Positions 15,685-25,584 of a stretch of DNA of 35,926 bases are shown here, one piece after another. The position numbers and the translations under genes were made by a program. Numbering within the stretch: position 1 is the first letter of the stretch; the number at the start of each line of letters is the position of its first letter. The notes under the pieces were generated by a model. It was not told where the DNA came from, made no database searches, and worked only from the letters and a program-made list of their open reading frames with translations. Location of the stretch: assembly GCA_025358575.1 (NCBI GenBank), contig JANYJA010000061.1, positions 1 to 35,926 on the forward strand. Direction: 5' to 3'. Origin of the DNA: Terriglobia bacterium. Its GTDB lineage: Bacteria; Acidobacteriota; Terriglobia; Bryobacterales; Bryobacteraceae.

Positions 15685-16767
15685 CTAAATTCCCGCGCAG
15701 ACGGCTTCGCCCACTTGCTCGGTGGTCGCCGGGGCTCCCGTTGGGTGCAGATCGGCGGTAACTCGCCCCGTTGCGAGCACTGCTTCTACGGCGACGCCCA
15801 CCGCTTCAGCTTCCTTTTTCAATCCGAAGCTATACTCCAACATCGCCGCCACGGACATGATCGCGCCGAGCGGATTGGCTTTGTTCTGTCCGGCAATGTC
15901 CGGCGCCGAACCATGCACCGGCTCATAAAGCCCCACCCACACGCCCGACGATTTGCGCTCGCCGATTGAAGCCGAGGGCAGCATTCCGATCGACCCCGCC
16001 AGCACCGCCGCTTCATCGCTGAGGATGTCGCCGAACATGTTCTCGGTTAACACGACGTCAAAACGCTTCGGATTCAAGATCAGCTGCATCGCGCAGTTAT
16101 CCACTAATATGTGATCGAGCGTGACATCGGGATACTCACGCGCCACCTCAACCACTACTTGCCTCCACAGCTGCGAGTTCTCCAAAACATTGGACTTATC
16201 GACCGACGTAACCTTCTTTTTTCGCCCTCGCGCCAGATGAAACGCCATGTGCGTGACGCGCTCGATTTCCGCGCGCGTGTAGGTCATCGTATTGACCGCG
16301 CGTGTATCCGGACCCTGCCCCGAAATTCCCCGCGGCGTGCCGTAATATATTCCACCAGTCAGCTCGCGGACAATGATCATGTCGGTGCCCTCTACCAGAT
16401 CGTTTTTAAGTGGCGAACTATCCAGGAGCGACTTGTAAGCGCGAACCGGTCGCAGATTGGCGAAAACGCCCATCGCTTTTCGAATGCCCAGCAGCCCACG
16501 CTCGGGGCGTTTTTCAGGTGGTGCTTCGTCAAACTCTGGCAGCCCCACGGCCCCCAGCAGCGTGGCATCGGCTTTCACCGCAAGTTCTACGGTTGCCGGA
16601 GGGAAAGGCGAGCCCGTCTTATGGATGGCAATCCCGCCCAGCAGCCCTTCGGTAAGTTTTACCGAATGATGATATTTGTCCGTAACGTGCCTAAGAACGC
16701 GGATGGCTTCACGCGTTACTTCCGTGCCAATGCCGTCGCCTGGGAGAACTAAAATATTCAGATTCAA
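15685..16767 (-). CDS. leuB: 3-isopropylmalate dehydrogenase
   Basis: A 360-residue isocitrate/isopropylmalate dehydrogenase-family enzyme, oxidatively decarboxylating 3-isopropylmalate with NAD+. Motifs are [11 protein letters not shown] at the N-terminus, [20 protein letters not shown] (substrate arginines), [11 protein letters not shown], the tyrosine/lysine pair region and [14 protein letters not shown], and the adenine-binding [20 protein letters not shown]. The start is TTG at 16765-16767, overlapping the leuA stop as TTGA; no ATG or GTG fits the conserved [12 protein letters not shown] beginning better. Expression is thus coupled to leuA. Confidence 0.97.
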   Translation of the reverse strand: MNLNILVLPGDGIGTEVTREAIRVLRHVTDKYHHSVKLTEGLLGGIAIHKTGSPFPPATVELAVKADATLLGAVGLPEFDEAPPEKRPERGLLGIRKAMGVFANLRPVRAYKSLLDSSPLKNDLVEGTDMIIVRELTGGIYYGTPRGISGQGPDTRAVNTMTYTRAEIERVTHMAFHLARGRKKKVTSVDKSNVLENSQLWRQVVVEVAREYPDVTLDHILVDNCAMQLILNPKRFDVVLTENMFGDILSDEAAVLAGSIGMLPSASIGERKSSGVWVGLYEPVHGSAPDIAGQNKANPLGAIMSVAAMLEYSFGLKKEAEAVGVAVEAVLATGRVTADLHPTGAPATTEQVGEAVCAGI

Positions 16768-17936
16768 CCGGCTACCTGCGCCGCCGCCGTCTTGGCGATA
16801 CGTTCAATCAATTTCACAATCTCTTCGTCCATAATGCCTTTCTTGCGATCCGCCAGGGTGGTGAACTCGGTGTAAACGGTGTCGAGTTCCTCGCGCGTCA
16901 AAACGAACCCAAGATCCTCGCACCGGCTTTTGAGCGCGTGCCGGCCGCTATGTTTTCCCAGCACGAGCCGGCCCTCGGGGACTCCAACCGAACGCGGATC
17001 GATGATTTCGTAAGTCGACTTTTCCTTTAAGTATCCATCCTGATGAATTCCCGCTTCATGCGCAAACGCATTTCGGCCGACGATTGCTTTATTCGGCTGA
17101 ACCCCGAATGTGATGATCGAACTTAGCAGTTGGCTGACCGCGTAGAGATGCTCGGCGTGGATGCCCGTTTTGTAGTGATACCGGTCATTGCGCGTCTTCA
17201 TGACCATGACGACCTCCTCCAACGAGCAGTTCCCGGCTCGCTCGCCGATCCCGTTCACGGTGCATTCGATCTGACGCGCACCTGCCTGTACCGCCGCCAA
17301 GGAGTTGGCCACGGCGAGACCTAAATCGTCGTGGCAGTGCACACTCACCACCGCTGAATCACCTAATACTTTAACTATCCGGCCGATCAGTTCACCGTAC
17401 TCATCCGGCGTCGAATATCCGACTGTATCGGGGATATTGACGGTGCGGGCACCCGCCGCGACCACCGCTTTCGACACCTCTTCTAAATAACCGGGATCGG
17501 TTCGAGCTCCATCCTCAGCCGAAAACTCAACGTCATCGACATATTGACGAGCCAGCGTAACAGCCGCAACTGCATCTTCTAAAACCTGTTGCCGACTTTT
17601 CTTCAACTTAAACTTTAGGTGAATGTCGCTGGTCGCGATGAAGGTGTGGATGCGGGGCCGCTTGGCCTTTTCGAGCGCGCGCGCCGCACGCACGACGTCG
17701 CCTGTGCAAGAGCGCGCAAGAGCGGCGACTTGCACCCAGTGAAACTCGCGGCTGATGGCATCCACAGCTTCGAAGTCGCCATCCGACGCAATCGGAAACC
17801 CGGCTTCCATGACATCCACGCCTAGCTCAGCAAGCTTTCTCGCGAGCTTTATCTTCTCAGGTACAGTCATGCTGCAGCCCGGCGATTGCTCTCCGTCACG
17901 CAACGTGGTGTCGAAAATCCAGACGCGATCGTTCAT
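16764..17936 (-). CDS. leuA: 2-isopropylmalate synthase, short form without the C-terminal regulatory domain
   Basis: A 390-residue DRE-TIM metallolyase condensing acetyl-CoA with 2-oxoisovalerate, the committed leucine step. The N-terminal [13 protein letters not shown] signature, the metal-binding VHCHDDLG and the [14 protein letters not shown] segment are present, as is the accessory region [12 protein letters not shown]. The protein ends soon after [14 protein letters not shown], where ordinary LeuA (about 510 residues) continues into the LeuA dimerisation/regulatory domain that binds leucine. Feedback inhibition by leucine is therefore likely absent or altered. Homocitrate synthase (NifV) has similar length, but leuBCD follow immediately. 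The start ATG has AGGA five bases upstream, 15 bases after the predicted transcription start. Confidence 0.93.
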   Translation of the reverse strand: MNDRVWIFDTTLRDGEQSPGCSMTVPEKIKLARKLAELGVDVMEAGFPIASDGDFEAVDAISREFHWVQVAALARSCTGDVVRAARALEKAKRPRIHTFIATSDIHLKFKLKKSRQQVLEDAVAAVTLARQYVDDVEFSAEDGARTDPGYLEEVSKAVVAAGARTVNIPDTVGYSTPDEYGELIGRIVKVLGDSAVVSVHCHDDLGLAVANSLAAVQAGARQIECTVNGIGERAGNCSLEEVVMVMKTRNDRYHYKTGIHAEHLYAVSQLLSSIITFGVQPNKAIVGRNAFAHEAGIHQDGYLKEKSTYEIIDPRSVGVPEGRLVLGKHSGRHALKSRCEDLGFVLTREELDTVYTEFTTLADRKKGIMDEEIVKLIERIAKTAAAQVAG

Positions 17937-17957
17937 CTAGTCCTGTGCCTCAGACGT

Positions 17958-17986
17958 ATTATCTGCTTCCCGGCAGAATAAATCAA
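17958..17986 (-). promoter_or_regulatory. Putative leuA operon promoter
   Basis: Minus-strand TTGATT (17981-17986), a 17-base spacer and GATAAT (17958-17963), giving a start near 17951 and a leader of about 15 bases. The -35 hexamer lies inside the palindrome at 17974-17996. The leader is too short for a T-box or peptide attenuator. Confidence 0.55.
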
Positions 17987-17996
17987 ATTTATTCTG
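17974..17996. promoter_or_regulatory. Perfect palindrome, probable LysR-regulator operator
   Basis: CAGAATAAAT, a CAA spacer, then ATTTATTCTG: two perfect 10-base arms. It contains a T-N11-A core (ATAAAT-CAA-ATTTAT), the classical LysR-type binding pattern. It sits between leuA and the divergent LysR gene, covering the predicted leuA -35. A second smaller inverted repeat, ATAAC-tctct-GTTAT, lies at 18009-18023, nearer the regulator gene. The binding assignment is inference. Confidence 0.65.
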
Positions 17997-18039
17997 TTAG
18001 TGCTTCATATAACTCTCTGTTATTATATCAACCGAGCTG

Positions 18040-18909
18040 ATGGAACTCTATCCACTCCACGTATTTCTCACTGTTGCGACTGAAAAAAGCTTTTCGCGTG
18101 CTGCTGAGAAGCTTCACAAGACTCAGCCTGGGATCTCGCTAGCCCTGCAGCGTCTGGAAGCGCAACTCGGCGAAAAACTGATCGACCGCACTGGCAAAGA
18201 ACTCATTCTGACGGATGCGGGGCGCGCGGTGCTGGAATACGCCCGGCGCTTCGAAAATTTAAGCGCGGAACTGCAGAATTCGCTGGCTGAGTTGCGCGAC
18301 AATTCAGCGGGCAGGCTCTCCATCGGAGCGAATGAATCCACCGCGCTCTACCTGTTGCAACACATTGAACGCTACCGCCGACTCTATCCCAAAGTAAAAG
18401 TGCAGATCCGGCGCAGCCTGTCGAGCAAAATCCCCTCGGAGCTATTGGACGGAAATCTCGAATTGGGCGTTGTCAGCTACGACCCGCGGGATGAGCGCCT
18501 GATTTCTAAAATCATCTACACCGATTCGCTGGCGTTCGTGGTCTCTCCACAGCATCGCTTGGCGGGGCGCGCCGAGGTCTCGATTACGGAGTTGGGGCTG
18601 GAAACTTTCATCGCGCACAATGTTCTCTCGCCATATCGGGATGTGGTGTTGCGGGAGTTCCAGCAGCATAAAGTCCCGCTGAATATGGATATTGAGATGC
18701 CGACGGTTGAGACGATTCGGCGGCTGGTGCAGAAAAATTTGGGAGTGGCATTTCTGCCGAGGATGTGCGTGGAGCAGGAGATTCAGGCGGATACGATTTG
18801 CGCGGTGAAAGTGGCCGAACTGCACGTGGAGCGGAAGGTGCGGCTGCTGCATCCGTCGCGGCGGGGGCTGAGTTATGCGGCGAATGCGTTTTTGGAGGTA
18901 GTGGGTTAG
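18040..18909 (+). CDS. LysR-family transcriptional regulator divergent from leuA
   Basis: A 289-residue LysR-type regulator. The N-terminal winged helix-turn-helix (residues ~1-60) reads FLTVATEKSFSRAAEKLHKTQPGISLALQRLE, then the linker helix and a periplasmic-binding-like effector domain (about 90-285) with GRLSIGANES and LGVAFLPRM. In overall style it is near the CysL/CysB-type group, but the ligand is not readable. It is transcribed away from leuA across a 103-base gap holding a strong palindrome, the usual layout for a regulator controlling its neighbour and itself. A TATTAT -10-like sequence at 18021-18026 would give a very short leader and the start codon has only a weak GAG in front, so leaderless translation is possible. 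Regulation of leucine synthesis is inferred from position. Confidence 0.93.
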   Translation: MELYPLHVFLTVATEKSFSRAAEKLHKTQPGISLALQRLEAQLGEKLIDRTGKELILTDAGRAVLEYARRFENLSAELQNSLAELRDNSAGRLSIGANESTALYLLQHIERYRRLYPKVKVQIRRSLSSKIPSELLDGNLELGVVSYDPRDERLISKIIYTDSLAFVVSPQHRLAGRAEVSITELGLETFIAHNVLSPYRDVVLREFQQHKVPLNMDIEMPTVETIRRLVQKNLGVAFLPRMCVEQEIQADTICAVKVAELHVERKVRLLHPSRRGLSYAANAFLEVVG

Positions 18910-18947
18910 GGAGCTCCCCTGACTGCAGCAAACGGTATCCGATACCC

Positions 18948-19767
18948 TTAGCAGGCTGCTGCAAAGCCGGTTCTGATGATCTCGGTAAGTCCGTTCACGT
19001 GTCTAAAGTGAATCAGCGCTTGAGGAAAGGTCGGGAACTTTGGTTCGGGCGACCCGTTTTGGTGCTCTGCTACGGGCTACGGTCCGGCCCTCGAAACCGC
19101 GTCTTTCATTGCATTGCGACCGTCTTCATCCAGCCGAACGCTTCCTCCACCCGCTTGCGCTTACGGTAACTTTCGATCGCGCAACTTCTCCACAAGAGCG
19201 CGTGTGTCGTACCCTCAGTCCGCGCCCAACGTCACCCTCTTGCCGGCGGGCTTGTTTTCGATCATGGCGATGGCCGTTTCCCGCTCCGCCGTCCCGCTGG
19301 CCAAGGTCAGTCTCGCGTCCACCCCTAGTCCGTTCCGGTTCTCGGTAACAATACGGCCCAGGTAGCAGATCTTAGCTTCCGATCCCTTGCTCTTCTTCAA
19401 TAAGCGCGCAAAGGGGTCGGTGGTTGATGCGTGCGTGACATTGGAGCGCTTCTGCTTGCGATAGTTCAGCGCCGGATTACGACCGGGATCGCTGGGAGGC
19501 GGCGGCAACAGAGTATTGATGTCTTGCCCTTCTTGGGTTGGAAACTCTTTGGGATGCCAGACCGGCTCGTTGGCCGAGAGTCCAACGAACCAGCGGAACA
19601 GCAGGTTGTACTCCAGCTGCTCCATCAGCATGCGTTCGCTTCGCACAGTGTAGAGAACCTGCAGAAGCAGCGCTCGCAGCAGCCGTCAATGGATGATTCG
19701 CTGGCACTCGCTCCTCCAGCGAACCGTAACTGAATAGATCGTGTTGTTGAATGTCTTCACCGCGCAT
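18948..19767 (-). pseudogene. Decayed IS5-type transposase (DUF772/DDE) remnant
   Basis: Minus-strand fragments of one transposase are scattered over several frames. They are an N-terminus [20 protein letters not shown]; a dimer-type block LRALLLQVLYTVRSERMLM, EYNLLFRWFVGLS and VWHPKEF; a catalytic-region block RKQKRSNVTHASTTDPFARL with ENRNGLGVDARLTLASGTAERE; and a late KRVEEAFGWMKTVA segment, which holds the last acidic residue of the DDE triad. Internal pieces are missing: about 45 residues after ANHPL near 19680, and another block between the WHPKEF and PPPPSDPGR segments. Frames shift again near 19210. The tail ends in GFAAAC-stop, near a GCAGGCTGCTGC sequence that may be a degraded terminal repeat. 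I see no intact opposite terminus or target duplication. The whole 18910-19813 gap is accounted for by this remnant. Confidence 0.85.
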
Positions 19768-19813
19768 AAATCTGAGACGCTGCCTGCTAGAAGTCACCAG
19801 ATATACTTTGTTA

Positions 19814-20269
19814 ATGCGTGTAGCGATCGGTTCGGATCATGCGGGCTTCGAACTAAAGACACTTCTATCAAAATATCTCACCGAGGAAGGCCACGACGTA
19901 GTGAACGTCGGAACCAATTCCAGTGTGTCCGTGGATTACCCGGACTATGCTGAGAAGGTTGCGGCTGCCGTCCTTCACGACGGCGCCGAGCGTGGAATAC
20001 TGATCTGCGGTAGCGGCGTAGGCGCGTCAGTCGCGGCGAATAAAATTCCGGGCATTCGAGCCGGCCTCGCTCATGATGTTTACTCTGCCCACCAGGGCGT
20101 CGAACATGACAAAATGAATGTCCTTGTGCTAGGTTCGCGCGTCATTGGTGCCGAAACAGCTCACGAATTGGTGCACGCTTATCTGGGCGCCCAGTTCAGC
20201 AACGGTGAGCGCCATGTGCGGCGCTTGGCCAAAGTAAACGCAATTGAAGCAAAGTATTCGTGCAAGTAG
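19814..20269 (+). CDS. rpiB: Ribose-5-phosphate isomerase B
   Basis: A 151-residue RpiB/LacAB-family isomerase interconverting ribose 5-phosphate and ribulose 5-phosphate. Visible are [10 protein letters not shown] at the N-terminus, the VDYPDYA segment, the catalytic cysteine loop [17 protein letters not shown] and [24 protein letters not shown]. The loop has Ser where E. coli RpiB has Thr. The frame is open to 19751, but the family begins at [11 protein letters not shown], so the ATG at 19814 is used. No Shine-Dalgarno sequence precedes it, and a TATACT at 19802-19807 would place transcription start about at the ATG, suggesting a leaderless message. It is the first gene of a pentose-phosphate operon and begins only 46 bases from the IS remnant. 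Confidence 0.95.
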   Translation: MRVAIGSDHAGFELKTLLSKYLTEEGHDVVNVGTNSSVSVDYPDYAEKVAAAVLHDGAERGILICGSGVGASVAANKIPGIRAGLAHDVYSAHQGVEHDKMNVLVLGSRVIGAETAHELVHAYLGAQFSNGERHVRRLAKVNAIEAKYSCK

Positions 20270-20280
20270 GAGCGCACCGA

Positions 20281-23055
20281 ATGAATCCTCTGAAAGAATT
20301 GCTGACTCACGGCCAGTCTGTCTGGCTCGACTATATCCGCCGCGATTTGATGACCAGCGGCGAGCTGCAGAAGTATCTCGATGACGATGGCCTGCGCGGC
20401 ATGACATCGAATCCCGCCATCTTTGAAAAAGCCATGACGGGCAGCGACATATACGCGAAGTCGCTGCAGGATATTACGTCAGCCGACGCCATGGCGATCT
20501 ACGAGCATCTGGCCGTTCCCGATATCCAGCTTGCCGCTGACACCATGCGCCCCCTGTACGACAAAACCAACGCGCAGGACGGCTACGTGAGTCTGGAAGT
20601 TTCGCCCTATCTTGCCAAGGATACGCAATCGACGCTCGCCGATGCGCGAAGGCTGTGGAAGTGGGTTCACCGTCCCAACGTGATGATCAAGGTTCCTGGC
20701 ACCGCCGAGGGAGTACCCGCGTTTGAACAGTTGATCTCCGAAGGCATCAACGTCAATGTGACGTTGCTTTTCTCAGTGGAAGCCTACGAGAAAGTTGCCG
20801 AGGCTTACATTAGCGGACTCGAACGTCGCGCGAAATGCGGCGGGGATTTGAAAAGCGTCGCCAGCGTCGCCAGCTTTTTTGTAAGCCGCATCGACGTGCT
20901 GATTGACGGCATGCTCGAAAAGAAGAGCTCCGATTCACCCCTGCTTGGCAAGGTCGCCATCGCTAACGCGAAGATTGCCTACGAGCGCTATAAACAGATC
21001 TTCGGCAGCGAGCGATTTAGCAAGCTGGCGGCTATGGGTGCCCAACGCCAAAGATTGCTTTGGGCTAGCACCGGCACCAAGAATCCGAAGTATCGCGACG
21101 TGCTTTACGTCGAGGAACTGATCGGCCCCGACACCGTCAACACCATGCCACCCGCAACCTACGATGCGTTCCGCGATCACGGCAAAGTGCGCAATAGCCT
21201 TGAAGAGAGTGTCTCCACCGCCCACGCCACCATGGCCGCGCTCGCGAACGCCGGGATCTCCATGCGTGAGGTCACTGACACGCTGCTGGTGGATGGTCTG
21301 AAGCTCTTTGCCGACGCGTTCGATCAACTTTTGAACGCCCTTGATAAACGCTGCAAGACAAACTTCAAGCCAAAACTGACCGGTCAGACTTATAAGATCT
21401 CCGAAGCGGCAGCCGCTGCCGTGAAGCTCTCGCTCGATGAATGGAAAGCCGGAGGGAAGGTGCGCCGATTGTGGGGCGGCGATCCCGCGCTTTGGAGCGG
21501 CACCGATGAAGACAACTGGCTGGGCTGGCTCACCATTAACGACGATCAGATCTTGAACTCGAAGAAGTTTACCGACATCGCCGCTGAAGCCAAATCCAAA
21601 GGCTATGAGCACATCTTGCTGCTCGGCATGGGCGGCTCGAGTCTCTGTCCCGAGGTCATGCAGATGACCTTCGGCACGCAGCCCGGCTTCCCGCAAATGC
21701 ACGTGCTCGATTCGACGGACCCCGCTCAAATCCGGGCCACGGAAGCTAAAATCGACGTCGCGAAAACACTCTTCATCGTTTCAAGCAAATCCGGCGGCAC
21801 GCTCGAACCGAACATTTACAAGCAATACTTCTTCGAACGCGCGGGTGGCAATGGCAAGCAGTTCATCGCCATCACCGATCCCGGTTCGAAAATGCAGCAG
21901 GTCGCCGAACGCGACCGTTTCAGTCATATTTTCTACGGGCTCCCCAGCATCGGCGGCCGCTATTCCGCTCTTTCAAACTTCGGCATGATTCCCGCCGCCG
22001 CAATGGGCGTTGATGTCCCGAACTTCCTGTCGCGCACCGAACAAATGGTGCAGGCCTGTTCCACTTGCGTAAGGGCCGAGAAAAACCCTGGCGTAGTGCT
22101 CGGAACCATTCTTGGAACGCTCGCTAAGGAAGGCCGCGACAAGGTCACCATCGTCGCCTCCCCAGCGATTCACGATCTCGGTGCGTGGCTCGAACAGTTG
22201 ATTGCGGAATCCACCGGCAAAGATGGCAAGGGGCTCATCCCGGTGGATCGCGAAGCCCTCGGCAGCCCGGACGTCTATGGAAAGGACCGTGTCTTCGCAT
22301 ACGAGCGTTACACTCCCGAGCCCGACCCCGCGCAGGATGCGGCCGTGGATGCTCTTGAAAAGGCGGGCCATCCGGTAATTCGTATCGCCGTTGACGATCT
22401 CTATGACCTCGGCCAGGAGTTCTTCCGCTGGGAAGTCGCGACCGCTGTAGCCGGTTCCCTACTAGGCATCAACGTCTTCAATCAGCCCGATGTGGAAGCC
22501 AGCAAGATCGCGACGCGGAACCTAACCGATGAGTACGAAAAGACGGGTTCGCTTCCCGGCGAGTCGCCCATTTTCGAAGGCTCCGGGGTGAAGCTCTTCA
22601 CAGATGAAGCCAATGCAAAGGCACTCGGCAAACAAGACTCAATACAGGGCTATATTCGCGCTCACGTCGATCGGCTGAAGCCGGGCGACTACTTCGCGCT
22701 GCTCGCCTACATCGAAATGAATTGGAAGCACGAAGACGCTTTGCAGCAAATTCGCACCGGCGTGCGTGACAGAAAAAAGGTCGCAACCTGTCTTGGGTTT
22801 GGGCCTCGCTTCCTGCACTCCACCGGACAGGCGTACAAGGGCGGTCCGAACTCCGGCGTTTTCCTGCAGGTCACTTGCGACGATGCTCAGGATCTTAAAG
22901 TTCCCGGCCGGACGTACACCTTCGGAACAGTGAAAGCAGCGCAGGCGCGTGGCGATTTCGAAGTTTTGCTGGAGCGCAAGCGGCGAGCACTGCGGATACA
23001 TCTAGGACCGGACGTCCAAAAGGGCTTAGCGGGTTTGCAGCAGGCATTGGGATAA
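20281..23055 (+). CDS. tal-pgi: Bifunctional transaldolase / glucose-6-phosphate isomerase
   Basis: A 924-residue fusion. The first ~365 residues are a transaldolase, with [15 protein letters not shown], the Schiff-base lysine in [18 protein letters not shown] and [11 protein letters not shown]. The rest (about 375-924) is a phosphoglucose isomerase, with [39 protein letters not shown] and a long C-terminal part ending in the [17 protein letters not shown] segment. One protein therefore links fructose 6-phosphate made by transaldolase with glucose 6-phosphate, the substrate of zwf three genes on. The ATG at 20281 follows AGGAG eight bases upstream; an upstream in-frame GTG-type start at 20260 would overlap rpiB and is not favoured. 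Such fusions are known in a few bacterial groups. Both active sites look intact. Confidence 0.96.
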   Translation: MNPLKELLTHGQSVWLDYIRRDLMTSGELQKYLDDDGLRGMTSNPAIFEKAMTGSDIYAKSLQDITSADAMAIYEHLAVPDIQLAADTMRPLYDKTNAQDGYVSLEVSPYLAKDTQSTLADARRLWKWVHRPNVMIKVPGTAEGVPAFEQLISEGINVNVTLLFSVEAYEKVAEAYISGLERRAKCGGDLKSVASVASFFVSRIDVLIDGMLEKKSSDSPLLGKVAIANAKIAYERYKQIFGSERFSKLAAMGAQRQRLLWASTGTKNPKYRDVLYVEELIGPDTVNTMPPATYDAFRDHGKVRNSLEESVSTAHATMAALANAGISMREVTDTLLVDGLKLFADAFDQLLNALDKRCKTNFKPKLTGQTYKISEAAAAAVKLSLDEWKAGGKVRRLWGGDPALWSGTDEDNWLGWLTINDDQILNSKKFTDIAAEAKSKGYEHILLLGMGGSSLCPEVMQMTFGTQPGFPQMHVLDSTDPAQIRATEAKIDVAKTLFIVSSKSGGTLEPNIYKQYFFERAGGNGKQFIAITDPGSKMQQVAERDRFSHIFYGLPSIGGRYSALSNFGMIPAAAMGVDVPNFLSRTEQMVQACSTCVRAEKNPGVVLGTILGTLAKEGRDKVTIVASPAIHDLGAWLEQLIAESTGKDGKGLIPVDREALGSPDVYGKDRVFAYERYTPEPDPAQDAAVDALEKAGHPVIRIAVDDLYDLGQEFFRWEVATAVAGSLLGINVFNQPDVEASKIATRNLTDEYEKTGSLPGESPIFEGSGVKLFTDEANAKALGKQDSIQGYIRAHVDRLKPGDYFALLAYIEMNWKHEDALQQIRTGVRDRKKVATCLGFGPRFLHSTGQAYKGGPNSGVFLQVTCDDAQDLKVPGRTYTFGTVKAAQARGDFEVLLERKRRALRIHLGPDVQKGLAGLQQALG

Positions 23056-23065
23056 AAGGAGAAAG

Positions 23066-24049
23066 ATGCAGATTGGCATGGTAGGGCTGGGACGGATGGG
23101 CGCGAACATGGCGCGCCGGCTGATGAAGGGCGGGCATACATGCGTCGCGCTGGATTTGGATCCAGCAAGAATAGCGGAATTGGAGCACGATGGCGCGACT
23201 GGCGCGACCCAGTTGCCGGATTTCATTGCCAAGTTGCAGAAGCCCCGGGTCGCGTGGGTGATGGTTCCCTCCGGCGCGCCCACGGAGCAGATGGTCACCT
23301 CGCTTGCCGAAGCCATGGACCCCGGCGACATCATCATCGACGGCGGCAACTCCTACTACAAAGATGACGTTCGCCGCGCCAAAACATTCGCGGCTCGGGG
23401 CGTGCACTACGTGGACGCCGGAACTAGCGGCGGAATCTGGGGCTTTGAGCGCGGGTATTGCCTGATGATTGGCGGCGAAACCGAAATCGTAAAGCATCTC
23501 GACTCCATCTTCAAGACACTCGCTCCAGGTCCGGGCGATATCGCCCGCACGCCGGGCCGGCCCGAAAATCAGGGCACCGCGGAGCAAGGCTATATTCACT
23601 GCGGCCCATCCGGATCGGGGCATTTCGTCAAGATGATTCACAATGGAATTGAGTACGGGTTGATGCAAGCCTATGGCGAAGGCTTCGACATATTGCGTAA
23701 TGCGAATTCTCAAGAACTCGCGCCGGACTTTCGTTACGACCTAAACACTACCGAGATCGCCGAAGTCTGGCGCAGGGGCAGCGTGGTTGGGTCGTGGCTG
23801 CTTGATTTGGCCGCGATTGCACTCACCGAAAATCCCACATTGTCGAATTACACTGGCTTCGTTCAGGATTCCGGCGAGGGCCGCTGGACGATCATGGCGG
23901 CGCTTGAAGAGGCCGTGCCCGCCGATGTCTTGGCGGCTGCGCTCTATGCCCGCTTCCGATCGCGCCAGGACAACACCTTTTCCGACAAAATGCTGTCCGC
24001 GATGCGCAACAAATTCGGAGGTCACGTAGAGAGGCCCGCCGGTGGATAA
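23066..24049 (+). CDS. gnd: 6-phosphogluconate dehydrogenase (decarboxylating), short form
   Basis: A 327-residue 6-phosphogluconate dehydrogenase giving ribulose 5-phosphate, CO2 and reduced cofactor. The N-terminal Rossmann motif is [16 protein letters not shown], then [13 protein letters not shown], the [10 protein letters not shown] segment and the catalytic lysine region [20 protein letters not shown]. At 327 residues it belongs to the short class (as in B. subtilis YqeC/GndA-like proteins) rather than the ~470-residue enterobacterial class; short forms are often NAD-preferring. AAAAGGAGAAAG directly before the ATG is a strong ribosome-binding site, 10 bases after tal-pgi. Its stop overlaps the zwf start by 8 bases. 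Confidence 0.96.
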   Translation: MQIGMVGLGRMGANMARRLMKGGHTCVALDLDPARIAELEHDGATGATQLPDFIAKLQKPRVAWVMVPSGAPTEQMVTSLAEAMDPGDIIIDGGNSYYKDDVRRAKTFAARGVHYVDAGTSGGIWGFERGYCLMIGGETEIVKHLDSIFKTLAPGPGDIARTPGRPENQGTAEQGYIHCGPSGSGHFVKMIHNGIEYGLMQAYGEGFDILRNANSQELAPDFRYDLNTTEIAEVWRRGSVVGSWLLDLAAIALTENPTLSNYTGFVQDSGEGRWTIMAALEEAVPADVLAAALYARFRSRQDNTFSDKMLSAMRNKFGGHVERPAGG

Positions 24050-25580
24050 CGCCGCCAAGGAGCAAGACAAGGCTCTTGCCCAGGACCACGGGAAACCGGG
24101 CGACAAGTGCATTATGGTGATCTTCGGCGCGGCAGGGGATCTTACTACGCGCAAGCTCATCCCGGCGCTCTACAATCTCGGCAAAAGCGACCTTTTGCCG
24201 AAGGATTTTGCCATTGTAGGTTTCGCTTTTGACAAGCTCACGGAAGATGAGTTCCGCGTAAAAGTCCGCAAGGACATCCAGGAGTACACCGGAGCGCCAG
24301 GCGATTGCCCCATCTGCGATTGGATGATGGAGCGCATCTATTATTTGACCGGAGATTTTCGCGATGATGCCGCGTACAAGCGTCTGGACGATCTTCTCGT
24401 GGAGTTAGACCAGAAACACAACACACAGGGAAATGTTATTTATTATCTGGCGACCGCGCCTCAGTTTTTTGCCGAGATTGTCAAACAATTGGGCGCGCAG
24501 AAACTCACCAACGGGGAAAACGGTCACTGGCGTCGCGTTGTAATTGAAAAGCCTTTTGGCAGCGATCTGGAATCGGCGCGCGTCCTGAACCGCGACATCG
24601 GTCAGGTGCTCACTGAAAAACAGATTTACCGAATCGATCACTATCTCGGGAAAGAGACCGTTCAGAACATTCTCGTTTTCCGATTCTCCAACGGAATCTT
24701 CGAGCCGGTGTGGAATCGTCGTTACATCGATCACGTGCAGATCACGGTCGCCGAGAGTCTTGGTGTGGAACGCCGCGGCGGCTATTACGATACGGCCGGG
24801 GCGCTGCGCGACATGATTCCGAACCACATTTTACAGCTGGTTTCGCTCACCGCCATGGAACCGCCCATCTCTTTTCATGCGGATGCGGTGCGGGACGAGC
24901 AGGCCAAGATTCTCCACGCCATTACTCCAATGGCTCCCGAAGACGTCCTCACTCGCGCGGTACGCGGCCAGTACGATGATGGCGTCGAGGAAGGCGCTGC
25001 CGTTCCCGGATACCGCCAAGAGCAATCGGTGCCGCCGACATCCAATACCGAAACCTTCGTCGCTCTGAAACTCTTAATCGACAACTGGCGCTGGGCCGAC
25101 GTCCCGTTCTATATCCGCACCGGCAAGCGCATGGCGAAGCGCGTGACTGAAATCGCAATTCAGTTTCGCCGGGCCCCTTTTGTGCTATTTCGCGAGACGC
25201 CGGTTGAACGCCTCACGCCCAATCTGCTGGTGCTCCACATCCAACCGGACGAGGGAATTTCGCTGCGCTTTGGCGCGAAGGTGCCGGGGGCGCTGGTCAG
25301 GGTAGGCGCAGTCGATATGGACTTCGACTACAAAGACTACTTCGGCTCCGAGCCCAGCACCGGCTACGAACGGCTGCTATACGACTGTATGATTGGCGAC
25401 GCTACCCTCTTCCAACGCGCCGACATGGTAGAGGCCGGCTGGAGCGTCGTTGCGCCGGTTCAGGATGTTTGGAAAGCGCTGCCGCCGCGCAATTTCCCGA
25501 ATTATCATTCCGGCGCTTGGGGACCCAAAGAGGCGGACGATCTAATGAAACGAGACGGGCGTCAGTGGCGCACGGAATAG
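24042..25580 (+). CDS. zwf: Glucose-6-phosphate 1-dehydrogenase
   Basis: A 512-residue glucose-6-phosphate dehydrogenase, the first oxidative pentose-phosphate step. A ~25-residue polar N-terminal extension precedes the nucleotide-binding [32 protein letters not shown] and the active-site [15 protein letters not shown] follow, and the C-terminal half has [18 protein letters not shown] and [13 protein letters not shown]. Length is typical. It starts with GTG at 24042-24044 inside the end of gnd, with GAGAGG upstream. It is the last gene of the operon and ends 4 bases from the convergent isomerase gene, with no terminator hairpin visible. Confidence 0.97.
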   Translation: MDNAAKEQDKALAQDHGKPGDKCIMVIFGAAGDLTTRKLIPALYNLGKSDLLPKDFAIVGFAFDKLTEDEFRVKVRKDIQEYTGAPGDCPICDWMMERIYYLTGDFRDDAAYKRLDDLLVELDQKHNTQGNVIYYLATAPQFFAEIVKQLGAQKLTNGENGHWRRVVIEKPFGSDLESARVLNRDIGQVLTEKQIYRIDHYLGKETVQNILVFRFSNGIFEPVWNRRYIDHVQITVAESLGVERRGGYYDTAGALRDMIPNHILQLVSLTAMEPPISFHADAVRDEQAKILHAITPMAPEDVLTRAVRGQYDDGVEEGAAVPGYRQEQSVPPTSNTETFVALKLLIDNWRWADVPFYIRTGKRMAKRVTEIAIQFRRAPFVLFRETPVERLTPNLLVLHIQPDEGISLRFGAKVPGALVRVGAVDMDFDYKDYFGSEPSTGYERLLYDCMIGDATLFQRADMVEAGWSVVAPVQDVWKALPPRNFPNYHSGAWGPKEADDLMKRDGRQWRTE

Positions 25581-25584
25581 CCCG

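Noticed and set aside
16764-17936. Homocitrate synthase (nifV) or citramalate synthase identity, because of the short length
   Set aside because: leuB, leuC and leuD follow in an overlapping operon, so 2-isopropylmalate synthase is the simplest reading; no nitrogenase gene is present.
17937-17951. A leucine attenuator or T-box in the leuA leader
   Set aside because: The predicted leader is about 15 bases long, and no leucine-rich leader peptide or T-box core is visible in the 103-base gap.
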